In this document: positions 11,804 through 20,609 of the stretch, one piece after another
How positions within the stretch are numbered: the first letter of the stretch is position 1
How the letters are laid out: every line of letters starts with the position of its first letter
Origin: Psychrobacillus lasiicapitis
GTDB taxonomy: Bacteria > Bacillota > Bacilli > Bacillales_A > Planococcaceae
DNA length: 64,000 bases
Assembly (NCBI RefSeq): GCF_006861795.1
Contig: NZ_VDGH01000001.1
Coordinates: 128,117 to 192,116 of the forward strand
Direction of reading: 5' to 3'
Made by a program: the position numbers and the translations under genes
The notes under the pieces: model-generated
The model's database searches: none
What the model saw: only the letters and a program-made list of their open reading frames with translations
What the model was told of the DNA's origin: nothing

Positions 11804-12149
11804 CCGATCACTCTCCAAGTATTAAAGTACCAAGGGGCACTTTATCTATCATTTACCCCATTTTAAAGTGAATTATCACTATAAAATATATATTTATTTT
11901 TGATTTAGTTTAACCAGTGGATTGCTATTGTATTCCTTAACCTTATTTTCTTTATTTCCATTGAGCTGCGAAAGCTAATGTTGAAAGGTATCAATGTCCA
12001 GTTTTAAAGAATGTCCAATTGAAGCAACAACAATTGGTTTATAATTTTTATAGGATTCATATAATCACCTACCAAATCGTTTATTTTCTTCACCTTTAAA
12101 TCTATCCAGACTTGGTCTGAAAGATCATTTGTTCAAATAATAGAAAAAG
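11804..12149. other. Intergenic region, no gene seen
   Basis: AT-rich region between the channel gene start and the cycA terminator. I see no open frame with a ribosome binding site, no repeat and no clear RNA element; it presumably holds the channel promoter. Confidence 0.5.
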
Positions 12150-12180
12150 AAATCCCTTGTCTCGAAAGACAAAGGATTTT
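12150..12180 (-). terminator. Terminator of the cycA-like gene
   Basis: AAATCCCTTGTCT pairs with AGACAAAGGATTT around CGAA; T-rich sequence follows on the minus strand, 24 bases beyond the stop. Confidence 0.82.
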
Positions 12181-12203
12181 CCAACTAGATTAGCAAGTTA
12201 TTC

Positions 12204-13592
12204 TTAATGATTTTCAACGGATGCTGCTTCCACAATAGCCCCTTCTTTTAGCTTAGTTTTCTTCACCATATAAATCACAATTAGTAAAATAAACCATACA
12301 GGCGTTACAAACAACGCAACACGTGTATCTGCTGCAAGCGCTAAAATGACAAGAACAAAAGCTAAGAAACCAAGGATCAAGTAATTTGCAAATGGATAAA
12401 GTGGCATCTTGAACTTATTTACTTTAGCAAGATCAGTTCTTGTTTTACGATATTTTAAATGACAAATGACTGTAATGCCCCATATAAAGATGAAACATAC
12501 GGTAGAAATACTAGTGATTAGAGTAAACACTCCTTCTGGCATTATATAGTTCAATACAACAGCGATTAGTATAACGATTGTTGAAAAGAACAATGCATTG
12601 GACGGTACTTGACGAGTAGTCAATTTTGTAAATGGTACAGGCGCATTTTTATCTTTAGCTAATGAAAATAGCATGCGGCTTGTACTAAAAATGGCACTGT
12701 TACATGCAGAAGCAGCAGATGTTAATACGACAAAATTGACTATACCAGCCGCTGCAGCAATGCCTACTGCCACAAAAACTTGTACAAATGGACTTTCCAT
12801 TGGATTGATCGCATTCCATGGATAAATACTCATAATAACTATTAGTGCACCGATGTAAAATATTAAAATTCGAATCGGGATATTATTGATGGCTTTTGGA
12901 ATGACTTTTTCAGGATTTTCCGTCTCTCCCGCTGTCAGTCCAACAAGTTCAATTCCAACAAAGGCAAAAACAACCATTTGGAAGGAGAGTATAAATCCAT
13001 TTATCCCGTTTGGGAACATGCCTCCATTGCTCCAAATATTTGTAAAGCTGGATGCACCGGCATCAGTTGAAAATCCTTTAATAATCATGAAAATACCGAT
13101 AACAATCAAAGCTAAGATCGCAATAACTTTTATTAGGGCAAACCAAAATTCCATTTCGCCAAAAAGCTTTACAGTTGCTAGGTTCATGATTAGCAATATC
13201 ACAAGTGCGATTAAACCTGGCATCCATTGCGGTACCTCAGGAAGCCAGTATTGCGTGTATAGACCAACTGCCGTTAAGTCTGCCATCGCAATTGAGATCC
13301 AGCAGAACCAATACGTCCATCCTGTGATGAATGCTGCCATATTCCCCATATAATCTTGTACAAAATCTACAAAAGAATGATAGTTCAAATTTGATAAAAG
13401 TAGTTCACCTAGTGCACGCATGATCAAAAAACAAATGATTCCTGTTATCATATACGCAAATAATATGGATGGTCCTGCGAGGTGAATAGATTTACCTGCT
13501 CCCAGAAATAAGCCTGTTCCAATTGCCCCTCCAATGGCAATTAGCTGTACATGTCTATTTTTTAAGCCTCTCGCTAGCTGCTGTTCTTGCAT
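12204..13592 (-). CDS. cycA: D-serine/D-alanine/glycine permease (APC family)
   Basis: Twelve-helix amino acid:proton symporter of 462 aa in the cytoplasmic membrane. It closely follows E. coli CycA: RHVQLIAIGGAIGTGLFLG in helix 1 (the unwound substrate-binding segment), MRALGELLLSNLNY, ITGWTYWFCW, NLATVKLFGEMEFWFALIK, VVFAFVGIELVG, and NFVVLTSAASACNSAIFSTS. CycA family members import glycine and D-alanine/D-serine. Single-gene unit with its own terminator. The ATG at 13592 is preceded by a GGGAGAGGAA-like site. Substrate is inferred; other AAT-type permeases share these motifs, but the match to CycA is the best I can recall. Confidence 0.82.
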   Translation of the reverse strand: MQEQQLARGLKNRHVQLIAIGGAIGTGLFLGAGKSIHLAGPSILFAYMITGIICFLIMRALGELLLSNLNYHSFVDFVQDYMGNMAAFITGWTYWFCWISIAMADLTAVGLYTQYWLPEVPQWMPGLIALVILLIMNLATVKLFGEMEFWFALIKVIAILALIVIGIFMIIKGFSTDAGASSFTNIWSNGGMFPNGINGFILSFQMVVFAFVGIELVGLTAGETENPEKVIPKAINNIPIRILIFYIGALIVIMSIYPWNAINPMESPFVQVFVAVGIAAAAGIVNFVVLTSAASACNSAIFSTSRMLFSLAKDKNAPVPFTKLTTRQVPSNALFFSTIVILIAVVLNYIMPEGVFTLITSISTVCFIFIWGITVICHLKYRKTRTDLAKVNKFKMPLYPFANYLILGFLAFVLVILALAADTRVALFVTPVWFILLIVIYMVKKTKLKEGAIVEAASVENH

Positions 13593-13842
13593 AAAGCATT
13601 CCTCTCCCTCTCTGTTTCCATCCTTTTACACTTATCGGATATTTGAGAATTTTTGTATAAATATCAGTCTAGCATAATTCGAGTATATTCGACAATAACA
13701 AAAATCTCATAGTTTCGAAAATATATAACAGTTCAAATAACTAGCTTCTCCTATTTTTAATAAAATTCCTTTCAAAATTACTTATAAATGATGTAGAAAA
13801 GGCAATACTTTGAATATGAATTTGAAGTGGAGGAAAAATATA

Positions 13843-15513
13843 TTGAATACAACAAGTCAAAAAATATCGATTTTTGCGCTTGGAGGCGTAAACGAAATCG
13901 GTAAAAATATGTACGTGCTACAATCGAATGACGACATTGTCGTAATCGACTGTGGCTCTAAGTTTCCTGATGAAAGTCTATTAGGGATTGATCTGATCAT
14001 CCAGGATATTTCGTACTTACAAGAAAACCAAGAGAAACTTAGGGCGCTAATTGTGACACATGGACATGAAGATCATACGGGAGGCATTCCCTACTTCTTA
14101 AAGCAGCTGAATATCCCCATTTATGCTACAAATTTAACGTTAGGACTTATTGAGATTAAGTTAAAGGAGCATGGCCTATTAAGATCAACGAAGCTATTTC
14201 TAATTGATAGTGAGTCGGAACTACAGTTTGGAACGATTAGAACAACTTTTTTTAAAACTAGTCACAGTATTCCGGACTGTCTAGGTATAGCATTCCATAC
14301 TTCGCAAGGTACAATCGTACACACGGGAGATTTTAAGTTCGATTGGACACCAGTTGACAGACACGGTCCTGACATTCACAAAATGGCCGCACTAGGGGAA
14401 AACGGAGTTCTGCTGCTCCTATCCGAAAGTACGAATGCGGAAAGACCAGGTTCTACTCCTTCGGAACGACTCGTTGGAGATCATATAGAAGAAGCTTTTC
14501 GTCATGCACCTAGGAAAGTCTTTATCTCTACATTCGCTTCCAATGTGCATCGAATTCAACAGATTGTCGATGCATCGATTAAGACAAATCGCAAAATTGC
14601 TTTACTTGGTCGTAGTATGGTCAATGTAGTGGCCGTTGCAATCGATCGAGGATACTTGAAAGTACCTGAGGGTATGATCATAGAAGCAAATGAAGTGAAC
14701 TCGATGGACCCAGAAAAAGTGGTTATTCTATGTACAGGGAGTCAGGGAGAACCGATGGCGGCATTATCACGCTTATCAAGCTCAAACTTTAGGCAAGTAG
14801 AGGTTCTTCCGGAAGACACGGTTATTCTAGCAGCAGGTCCCATTCCGGGGAATGAACGGAGTATTTCTCGAATAGTAGATAATTTATTTCAGCTGGGAGC
14901 TAGAGTAATTTATGGTTCCGGAAGTGTTACTGGGCTACATGTCTCAGGACACGCTTGCCAGGAAGAGTTGAAACTGATGCTTACGTTAATGAAACCAAAG
15001 TATTTTGTCCCTATTCACGGCGAATACCGTATGCTTCATCAGCACAAACTTTTAGCGGAATCTGTTGGAGTCCATTCGGAAAATATTTTCATTGTAAGTA
15101 ATGGAGACGTCGTAGATATTGAGAACAATGAGGCCATCCAAACAAGAAGCGTAGACGCCGGAAATGTTTTCGTTGATGGAATCGGTATTGGTGATGTGGG
15201 AGAAATCATTTTACGAGATCGCAAGGTACTTTCAGAAGACGGCATGCTGGTCATTGTTACGACGATAAGTAAATCAGCCGGAAAAATTATTTCTGGTCCT
15301 GATACAATTTCCAGAGGTTTTATATATGGACCAGAGTCTGGCGAGCTTATAAACGAAGTGAACGAAACCGTGCAAGCCACTATTCATAAAATGAAAGATA
15401 AAAATAGAAATCAACGTGTACTAAAACAAAGCATCAAAAAATCAGTGGAGCAGCTCCTCTATTCTCGCACAAAGCGGAAGCCAATGATCCTTCCGATTAT
15501 GATCGAAGTGTGA
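13843..15513 (+). CDS. Ribonuclease J family protein
   Basis: Metallo-beta-lactamase/beta-CASP ribonuclease of 556 aa, the usual RNase J length. It has the HGHEDH zinc site at residues 73-78, His141 (SHS), HTGDFKFD at 160-167, the beta-CASP stretch with GRSM and CTGSQGEPMAALSR, HVSGH, and PIHGEYRM, ending KRKPMILPIMIEV, as RnjA/RnjB do. The start is a TTG at 13843, chosen because GGAGG lies eight bases upstream; frames upstream (13810) lack a site. A Bacillus normally has rnjA and rnjB; which paralogue this is, or whether it is a third, cannot be decided from the window. The ferredoxin-like gene follows after six bases. Confidence 0.88.
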   Translation: MNTTSQKISIFALGGVNEIGKNMYVLQSNDDIVVIDCGSKFPDESLLGIDLIIQDISYLQENQEKLRALIVTHGHEDHTGGIPYFLKQLNIPIYATNLTLGLIEIKLKEHGLLRSTKLFLIDSESELQFGTIRTTFFKTSHSIPDCLGIAFHTSQGTIVHTGDFKFDWTPVDRHGPDIHKMAALGENGVLLLLSESTNAERPGSTPSERLVGDHIEEAFRHAPRKVFISTFASNVHRIQQIVDASIKTNRKIALLGRSMVNVVAVAIDRGYLKVPEGMIIEANEVNSMDPEKVVILCTGSQGEPMAALSRLSSSNFRQVEVLPEDTVILAAGPIPGNERSISRIVDNLFQLGARVIYGSGSVTGLHVSGHACQEELKLMLTLMKPKYFVPIHGEYRMLHQHKLLAESVGVHSENIFIVSNGDVVDIENNEAIQTRSVDAGNVFVDGIGIGDVGEIILRDRKVLSEDGMLVIVTTISKSAGKIISGPDTISRGFIYGPESGELINEVNETVQATIHKMKDKNRNQRVLKQSIKKSVEQLLYSRTKRKPMILPIMIEV

Positions 15514-15519
15514 TATCTC

Positions 15520-15777
15520 ATGGAGGAAGATACAAAAGATTTACTGCAGAGAGGTTATAAGAAATATACCGGTCATGAAGTAGATGTCTATTTCCATACA
15601 GGTAAATGCACACATGCTGCCAATTGTCTAAAATATTTACCCTCTACCTTCAACATGAATAGAAAGCCTTGGATACTGCCTGATGCCGCCCTTAGGGAAG
15701 ACGTAAAAAGAGTAATCGCAACCTGTCCTAGCGAAGCGTTGTTATATGTTGAAAAAAATGACTCATTCTTCGTTTAA
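15520..15777 (+). CDS. Small divergent 4Fe-4S mono-cluster protein (YjdI type)
   Basis: An 85-residue protein resembling the E. coli YjdI / Fer4_19 family: KKYTGHEVDVYFHTGKCTHA, then NC, then NRKPWILPDAA and VIATCPSEALLYV. Cysteines in GKCTHAANC and ATCPSEAL could hold a single iron-sulphur cluster. Start ATG at 15520 has GTGTGATATCTC upstream, with translation probably coupled to the RNase J stop six bases before. Pairing with an RNase J gene is unusual; electron transfer or redox sensing is only inferred from the cluster motif. Confidence 0.82.
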   Translation: MEEDTKDLLQRGYKKYTGHEVDVYFHTGKCTHAANCLKYLPSTFNMNRKPWILPDAALREDVKRVIATCPSEALLYVEKNDSFFV

Positions 15778-15869
15778 GAATGCCAGCCAACTTGGTTGAG
15801 AGGAACGATAAAGGGATACTGTGGAGTAGTTATCGCCTTCTCTTCCCAGGTGAGCTTGTTATTTTGAGA

Positions 15870-16262
15870 AACTGGTTGCTTTCCCAAGTAATTTGGTTGC
15901 CCTTATGCTGATTTAGTTGCTTAACTAATACAATTGGTTGATTTCTATGACTGGTTGATTGCTTTTAGCCATTAAATGGATAATATGGTTGCGAGATAAT
16001 TTCTTTTATAGCTATGTTGCTTAGTAAAAAGCGCAACGTTTCAGTCTGTACTAGCAACATTGTCCTTCATACGTGCAACGTTAGTTTCGATTTGCGCAAT
16101 GTTAATAACTAATGCACAATAAGTCATCTTGGTTTCATACAAGTAATACTTGTTATTTTATGAGGTGCATGCTCTCTCCCCCATTTAGTTGCATTCCAAG
16201 TAGATTCGATTGCTTTCATTGAACAATCTAATGCTCTCAACCATTTATTGCTTATAGGTAGT
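15870..16262. repeat. Degenerate 21-bp-periodic repeat array
   Basis: A gene-free stretch in which a short core recurs about every 21 bases. GGTTGC-type cores start at 15874, 15895, 15915, 15936 and 15957. The complementary core GCAA(C/T)(G/A)TT occurs at 16033, 16054, 16075 and 16096. TTGC-type cores recur at 16187, 16208, about 16229 and about 16250. The spacers are not conserved. In one plus-strand frame the middle block reads ATFQSVL-ATLSFIR-ATLVSIC-AMLITNA, a heptapeptide repeat. It is not CRISPR (cores are too short and degenerate). Rest of 15778-16362: nothing else seen. Confidence 0.6.
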
Positions 16263-16362
16263 AGAATAAGCAAGCGAAATTCATAGCTGGTATCTCATTC
16301 AACTTGCAAAGGCGCAGAACCCTTATAGTATAGTGCACTATTCTTCTTTAGTTTCCTGTCCG

Positions 16363-16396
16363 AAAAAAAAGCTACTGTTTTTTTTGCAGTAGCGTT
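16363..16396 (-). terminator. Terminator of the CitMHS transporter gene
   Basis: GCTACTG/CAGTAGC stem; eight A's on the plus strand give the T run on the minus strand. Confidence 0.8.
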
Positions 16397-16403
16397 TTAC
16401 TAT

Positions 16404-17711
16404 TTATAATGTAATCGCACCAGTCAACACTGCTGCAATCGTCATGACAACGCAAGTACCAAAAGCCCATTTAAACAAGAATTTTTGATGTTCACCAAAG
16501 TTAACCCCAACTAACCCGATTAGGATAAAAGTAGCTGGCACTAATGGTGACAGCGGGAATCCGGCAGTTGAATGCCCTAATAATGCAGCTCGTCCGATTT
16601 CTACTGGATCAATTCCAAAACCAGCTGCTGTTTCACTTAGGATAGGAAGAATACCAAAGTAGTAAGCGTCTGGAGAAAATACAAGGCCCATTGGAATACT
16701 AGTTAGTGCAACAATAACAGGCATATGGCTTCCAAGCGACTCGGGGATTACCGAAACAAGCGTTGCGGCCATCGCGTCCATCATGCCAGTTCCACTGAAA
16801 ATGCCTGTAAAAATTCCTGCTGCAAAAACCATTGTACTAATCATGACAAAGTTGTTTGCATGGCGTAAAATCTGATCTTGTTGTTTTTGTGCATCCGGGA
16901 AGTTAACTACTAACGCAATGGCAAATGCTGTGGCAAATAAGATAGCGATTGGCAATATATCCATTACAAGTAAAGCCATTAATACGATCGTTAAGAAAAG
17001 ATTAAACCAATAAATTTTAGAAACGCCTTTTTGTTCAACAGTAGTTGCTGCTAATTCTGCTATAGAAGAAGCTGGCTCTTCTAACACAATTACTCCAAGT
17101 CTTGCCCTTTCCTTCTTCCCTAACAAATAAGCAGAAAATAACGTCCACAGTAACCCAGCAATCATCACGGGGATTAACGGGATAAATAGATCGGCAACTT
17201 CCACTTGAAGACTCGCTGCTGCTCGAACGAGCGGTCCACCCCAAGGAATGATATTCATAACCCCTGCTGCCAATGCTACTACGCAGGCTAGCACTAATCG
17301 ACTCATCCCAAGTCGTATGTATAAAGGAAGCATGGCAGTAACAGATACCATAAACGTGGAAGAACCATCTCCATCTAAACCTACCAGTATAGTAATAACC
17401 GCAGTAGCCAAAACTACCTTCAATGGATCCCCTTTTACAAGCGCTAAAATTCGATTAATCATTGGATCAAATAAGCCGACGTCAATCATTAACCCAAAAT
17501 ACAAGATAGCAAAAACAATCATGACTGCAGTAGGAGTAACTTTGAGGATACCTGCCATCATCATCTCGCCCATCTCAGGACCAAATCCTGCAATCAGCGC
17601 AAACACAATAGCTACCCCAATAAAAGCTACTACTACAGAGAGTCGCTTAGTAATTACTAAAACCAAAAAAGTAACAATCATCAAAAAACCTAACAAAGCC
17701 AACATAAACAC
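16404..17711 (-). CDS. CitMHS-family citrate (metal-citrate):proton symporter
   Basis: Inner-membrane transporter of 435 aa with about eleven to twelve helices. It resembles B. subtilis CitM/CitH/CitN: MLALLGFLMIVTFLVLVITK at the start, MIVFAILYFGLMIDVGLFDP, ALVKGDPLKVVLATAVITIL, VGLDGDGSSTF and MNIIPWGGPLVRAAASL. Family members carry citrate complexed with Mg2+ or Ca2+. Single gene with its own terminator; no citrate-responsive two-component system is adjacent. Start ATG at 17711 with a GAGGGGAATTAG site upstream. Which metal it prefers cannot be read from the sequence. Confidence 0.82.
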   Translation of the reverse strand: MFMLALLGFLMIVTFLVLVITKRLSVVVAFIGVAIVFALIAGFGPEMGEMMMAGILKVTPTAVMIVFAILYFGLMIDVGLFDPMINRILALVKGDPLKVVLATAVITILVGLDGDGSSTFMVSVTAMLPLYIRLGMSRLVLACVVALAAGVMNIIPWGGPLVRAAASLQVEVADLFIPLIPVMIAGLLWTLFSAYLLGKKERARLGVIVLEEPASSIAELAATTVEQKGVSKIYWFNLFLTIVLMALLVMDILPIAILFATAFAIALVVNFPDAQKQQDQILRHANNFVMISTMVFAAGIFTGIFSGTGMMDAMAATLVSVIPESLGSHMPVIVALTSIPMGLVFSPDAYYFGILPILSETAAGFGIDPVEIGRAALLGHSTAGFPLSPLVPATFILIGLVGVNFGEHQKFLFKWAFGTCVVMTIAAVLTGAITL

Positions 17712-17874
17712 TAATTCCCCTCTAGTACGTGCGTCGAATCACGAATTTTCTATGTATATGCAATATATTTTATAAAGTATACACAATTAAGTCAAGTTTA
17801 ATTTTTTAGAAAATTGTCAACAATATGTTGGTACATCTTATATTATTTAGCTACAGGGGAAATTACATAAATAA

Positions 17875-17904
17875 GTATAGATATTCACTTAAAAGTCTAT
17901 TCTA
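17875..17904 (+). promoter_or_regulatory. Candidate sigma-G (forespore) promoter of ger operon 1
   Basis: GTATA at 17875-17879 and TATTCTA at 17898-17904, 18 bases apart, match the sigma-G pattern GHATR-N18-CATnHTA with one mismatch at the -10. It lies 37 bases before the gerA start. Ger receptor operons are known sigma-G genes in B. subtilis. Confidence 0.45.
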
Positions 17905-17941
17905 TAAACTAAGCAACGAATGAGAGGAGCTACTATTCCAC

Positions 17942-19471
17942 ATGAAATTTAAACTACCTTTCAAAAAAAAACAGCAACAGCAACCATATAAAGAAATGAA
18001 TGCCGTCAAAGAAAAAGTAGAATTGATTGCTCCTTCTGAAAATGACTTTACTCAATTAATAAAAGATACTACCAATAATCCAGCTGATCTAGTCATTAAA
18101 TCTATTCCACCGAATCTAACCCTTATTTACATAAATAATTTAGTAAATGATCAGACTTTAAACGAGCATATTATAACGAATCTACAAAATAATTTTTTTG
18201 AAACGCCAGAAGCCATTTGGCCTATTCTTTCGATTCCAGAGGTGAATATATCTAGTCAGCTAGAGGAAACAATAGCTTCACTTTTAAATGGAAGTGTTCT
18301 TATATATGTGAATGGTTATTCACAAGTGGTGTTGGCACCTATACCTAAACGAGAATCTCGGAGTTTATCAACACCTGAGAATGAATCACAAGTAATTGGT
18401 GCGCAGGTCGGGTTCAATGAAAGTCTTTCCACTAATATATCTTTGATTCGTCGCTATATTATAAGTCCCAATCTGTGTAATGAAGAATTGAAGGTTGGAA
18501 AGCGTACACATACTTCCCTTTCTCTTCTATATATGAACGGCATTGCTTCTGATCAAATGGTTAATACACTTCGCCAAAGGATACAAGATGTGGATGTGGA
18601 CTCTTTACTAGATAGCGCCGTACTTCTTGAAATGATTGATGACAACACGCTTTCGCCTTTTCCTCAAATGCTTTTAACAGAAAGACCAGACAGATTTTGT
18701 GATGGTCTTTTAAATGGTAAATTGGGGATCATAGTCGAGGGCAGCTCCCTTGCAATAGTTTGTCCTATAGCGTTTGTTGAATTCTTTGAGAGTAGAGAAG
18801 ATCAAAATTTACGATGGCAAGTAGCCACATTTGCTCGCTTACTAAGATTTACTGCAATTTTTCTCTCTGTTTTTCTAACACCTATCTATGTAGGCGCGCT
18901 TACATTTCATTATGAAGTAATACCCCAGGCCCTCTTAGTTCCATTGAGTGAATCGAGGGCGTTAGTCCCTTTCCCGCCTGTATTTGAAGCATTACTTCTT
19001 GAGTTGATCATTGAATTGCTGAGAGAAGCTGGGGCAAGATTACCTACAAAGATTGGTCAAACAATTGGTATAGTAGGGGGTATAGTTATTGGGACAGCAG
19101 CCGTACAAGCAGGAATTACGAGTAATATTTTACTTATTTTTGTTGCTTTAAGTGCACTAGCTTCCTTTACAACACCAAGTTATACGATGGGGAATGTCAT
19201 CCGGCTCATACGTTTCCCTATCATTTTAATCGCTGGATTTTGGGGATTTTATGGAATAATGCTTGCCTTTTGTTTTATACTCATCCATCTTTTACGTCAA
19301 TCAAGCTTGGGAGCACCCTATTTGTCTCCTTATTATCCACCAAGGCTGAAAGATATGCGGGATAGCATTATCAAATTTCCCTTGCCATTTGTAGCGAAAA
19401 GAGCGTCCCTCACAAGACCGGCTGATCAAGAGAAATTCGATCCTGAACCTGTAAAACCGGAAAAAAGCTGA
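17942..19471 (+). CDS. Spore germination receptor A subunit (GerA family)
   Basis: A subunit of a nutrient germinant receptor in the spore inner membrane. The 509-residue protein has a long soluble N-terminal domain, typical motifs LLNGSVLIYVNGYSQV (near residue 115), RRYIISPNLCNEELKVGKRT, and LLTERPDRFCDGLLNGKLGI. A C-terminal membrane part of about five helices follows, with ALTFHYEVIPQALLVPLSES and REAGARLPTKIGQTIGIVGG. The ATG at 17942 follows GAGAGGAGC. It opens an A-B-C operon (gaps 16 and overlap). Closest relatives would be GerKA/YndD-like proteins, but the germinant is not predictable. Confidence 0.93.
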   Translation: MKFKLPFKKKQQQQPYKEMNAVKEKVELIAPSENDFTQLIKDTTNNPADLVIKSIPPNLTLIYINNLVNDQTLNEHIITNLQNNFFETPEAIWPILSIPEVNISSQLEETIASLLNGSVLIYVNGYSQVVLAPIPKRESRSLSTPENESQVIGAQVGFNESLSTNISLIRRYIISPNLCNEELKVGKRTHTSLSLLYMNGIASDQMVNTLRQRIQDVDVDSLLDSAVLLEMIDDNTLSPFPQMLLTERPDRFCDGLLNGKLGIIVEGSSLAIVCPIAFVEFFESREDQNLRWQVATFARLLRFTAIFLSVFLTPIYVGALTFHYEVIPQALLVPLSESRALVPFPPVFEALLLELIIELLREAGARLPTKIGQTIGIVGGIVIGTAAVQAGITSNILLIFVALSALASFTTPSYTMGNVIRLIRFPIILIAGFWGFYGIMLAFCFILIHLLRQSSLGAPYLSPYYPPRLKDMRDSIIKFPLPFVAKRASLTRPADQEKFDPEPVKPEKS

Positions 19472-19487
19472 ACTGAAGGTGGAATAA

Positions 19488-20609
19488 ATGAAAAGTTCTA
19501 TACAATTTAGCCCGAAAGATATGATTAATGCTTCTTTAGTTTTTTTTGTAGTGCATAGCGCTCAAATCGGGGTTGGTATTCATGGATTTCAGCGTGTTGT
19601 CTATCAAGATGCAGAAAAAGATGCCTGGATTTCTGTTCTTATTGCAGGTCTGGCCACTCATATCGTCGCTTTATGTATGATCAAAACATTAGAAATATAC
19701 GGGACCAACGATCTTTATGGAATCCATCAAGAAGTTTACGGAAAATGGATTGGAAATTTCTTTAATGTTATTTATATATTGTATTGTGGTATCGCATTTT
19801 TCTCTGTCTTGCGAAATTATATTGAAGTTATTCAGACATGGATTTTTCCCGGATTAGCTACGTGGTTTCTTTCTGCGACTTTAATAATAATTATTATATA
19901 TGCATTTTCAGGAGGACTTCGGGTAATTGTTGGCGTTTCTTTTTTTAGTATTATGCTCGCTTTATGGATTATCCCAATGCTATTGTTTCCTTTAAAATAT
20001 GCATATACAGAGGCTCTGTACCCAATGTTAGAAGAGGATATAAGTGCTATTTTAAAAGGCGCAAAATCGATGGCCTTCACGATTATAGGATTTGAAATAA
20101 TTCAAATTATATATCCTTTTGTAAAAGATAAAGAAAATGTAAAAAAGAATGTACATTTTAGCTTGTTATTCACAACAGTCATTTATCTCATTGTAATGCT
20201 CGTCTCTCTCACATATTATAGTGAAGGAAAGTTAGAGAAAACGATCTGGGCAACATTGACTTTATTCAGCTTTATTAGTTTTCCTTTTATGGAACGATTT
20301 GAATTTGTGGCAATTTGTTTTTGGATGTTGATCATCCTACCGAACCTATGTCTTTATTTATGGGCTGCTTATCGCGGTGCACAAAGAGTTATTAAGATTA
20401 GTGGAACAAAATTTGTTTGGATTTTTTCCCTCGTTGTATTTATAGCGACAATGTTTATACAAAGTAGGACCCAAATAAATATGATTAATACCCAATTTGG
20501 AAATATAGCTTTTTATATAATCTTTGTCTATCCTATAATTTTATTGTTCATAGTGATGCTGAAAAAGAAATTTACATCAAAGAAGGAGCAAAGTGATGAA
20601 AAAGTTTAG
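19488..20609 (+). CDS. Spore germination receptor B subunit (endospore permease)
   Basis: B subunit, 373 aa, ten membrane helices of the APC/spore-permease type. It is expected to bind the amino acid or other germinant in the spore inner membrane. Start region reads FSPKDMINASLVFFVVHSAQ, then IGVGIHGFQRVVYQDAEKDA WISV (helix 1 and the conserved DAW), and FPFMERFEFVAICFWM. The ATG follows AAGGTGGAATAA, 16 bases after gerA. Its end overlaps the gerC start by 14 bases, so translation is coupled. Confidence 0.92.
   Translation: MKSSIQFSPKDMINASLVFFVVHSAQIGVGIHGFQRVVYQDAEKDAWISVLIAGLATHIVALCMIKTLEIYGTNDLYGIHQEVYGKWIGNFFNVIYILYCGIAFFSVLRNYIEVIQTWIFPGLATWFLSATLIIIIIYAFSGGLRVIVGVSFFSIMLALWIIPMLLFPLKYAYTEALYPMLEEDISAILKGAKSMAFTIIGFEIIQIIYPFVKDKENVKKNVHFSLLFTTVIYLIVMLVSLTYYSEGKLEKTIWATLTLFSFISFPFMERFEFVAICFWMLIILPNLCLYLWAAYRGAQRVIKISGTKFVWIFSLVVFIATMFIQSRTQINMINTQFGNIAFYIIFVYPIILLFIVMLKKKFTSKKEQSDEKV

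Noticed and set aside
15870-16262. Regularly spaced repeats suggesting a CRISPR array.
   Set aside because: Cores are only 6-8 bases, degenerate, in both orientations and with a 21-base period; no cas genes nearby.
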